Part shown: piece by piece, positions 6,291 to 6,337 of the stretch
How positions within the stretch are numbered: position 1 is the stretch's first letter
Layout: each line of letters opens with the position of its first letter
Source of the DNA: Streptosporangiaceae bacterium
GTDB lineage: Bacteria; Actinomycetota; Actinomycetes; Streptosporangiales; Streptosporangiaceae
DNA length: 6,337 nt
NCBI GenBank assembly: GCA_030052355.1
Contig: JASIGS010000407.1
Coordinates: 1-6,337, forward strand
Reading direction: 5' to 3'
Notes under the pieces: generated by a model
Database searches by the model: none
The model's input: the letters and a program-made list of their open reading frames with translations, nothing else
What the model was told of the DNA's origin: nothing
Program-made: the position numbers and the translations under genes

Positions 6291-6337
6291 TGGGTCAGGC
6301 TAGCTGCAACCTTCGGGCCGCGCGTGGCGTACTTGTA

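Overview
The window is very GC-rich, with third codon positions almost all G or C. Three minus-strand genes start with GTG, and so, by my choice, does one plus-strand gene. The gene families (a DUF349 coiled-coil protein, a membrane-anchored cyclophilin, a glyoxalase II-like hydrolase and an aspartyl-tRNA synthetase of the type that also charges tRNA-Asn) point to a high-GC actinomycete, probably in the Streptosporangiales/Streptomycetales neighbourhood. I cannot place it more precisely from sequence alone.

Layout: (1) positions 1-459, plus strand: the C-terminal part of a DUF349 protein that runs in from outside the window and ends early. (2) 528-1766, minus: a full-length DUF349 protein that is a close paralogue of (1), facing it tail to tail, so that 1-420 and 774-1193 form a long gap-free inverted repeat. 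(3) 1810-2670, minus: a membrane-anchored cyclophilin-type peptidyl-prolyl isomerase, 43 nt upstream of and probably co-transcribed with the DUF349 gene. (4) 2671-2946: a divergent promoter region with a 9-bp inverted repeat. (5) 2947-3639, plus: a metallo-beta-lactamase-fold hydrolase. (6) 3714-5465, plus: aspS. (7) 5466-5759: a convergent gap with a short direct repeat, a GC-rich terminator-like hairpin and a lower-GC 73-nt element with nested inverted repeats. (8) 5760-6290, minus: a GrpB-family protein.

DUF349 / cyclophilin / MBL hydrolase / tRNA synthetase is, from memory, a conserved actinobacterial neighbourhood, in which relA lies beyond the DUF349 gene and hisS lies between the hydrolase and aspS. 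Here the expected hisS is absent, and the relA side is occupied by the inverted, truncated DUF349 paralogue, so the locus appears rearranged at the left. AspRS carries His31, which suggests a non-discriminating enzyme working with GatCAB.

I see no mobile-element gene, CRISPR array, RNA gene or defence system. The genes are housekeeping genes. The best leads are the inverted paralogue pair and the structured element at 5595-5667.
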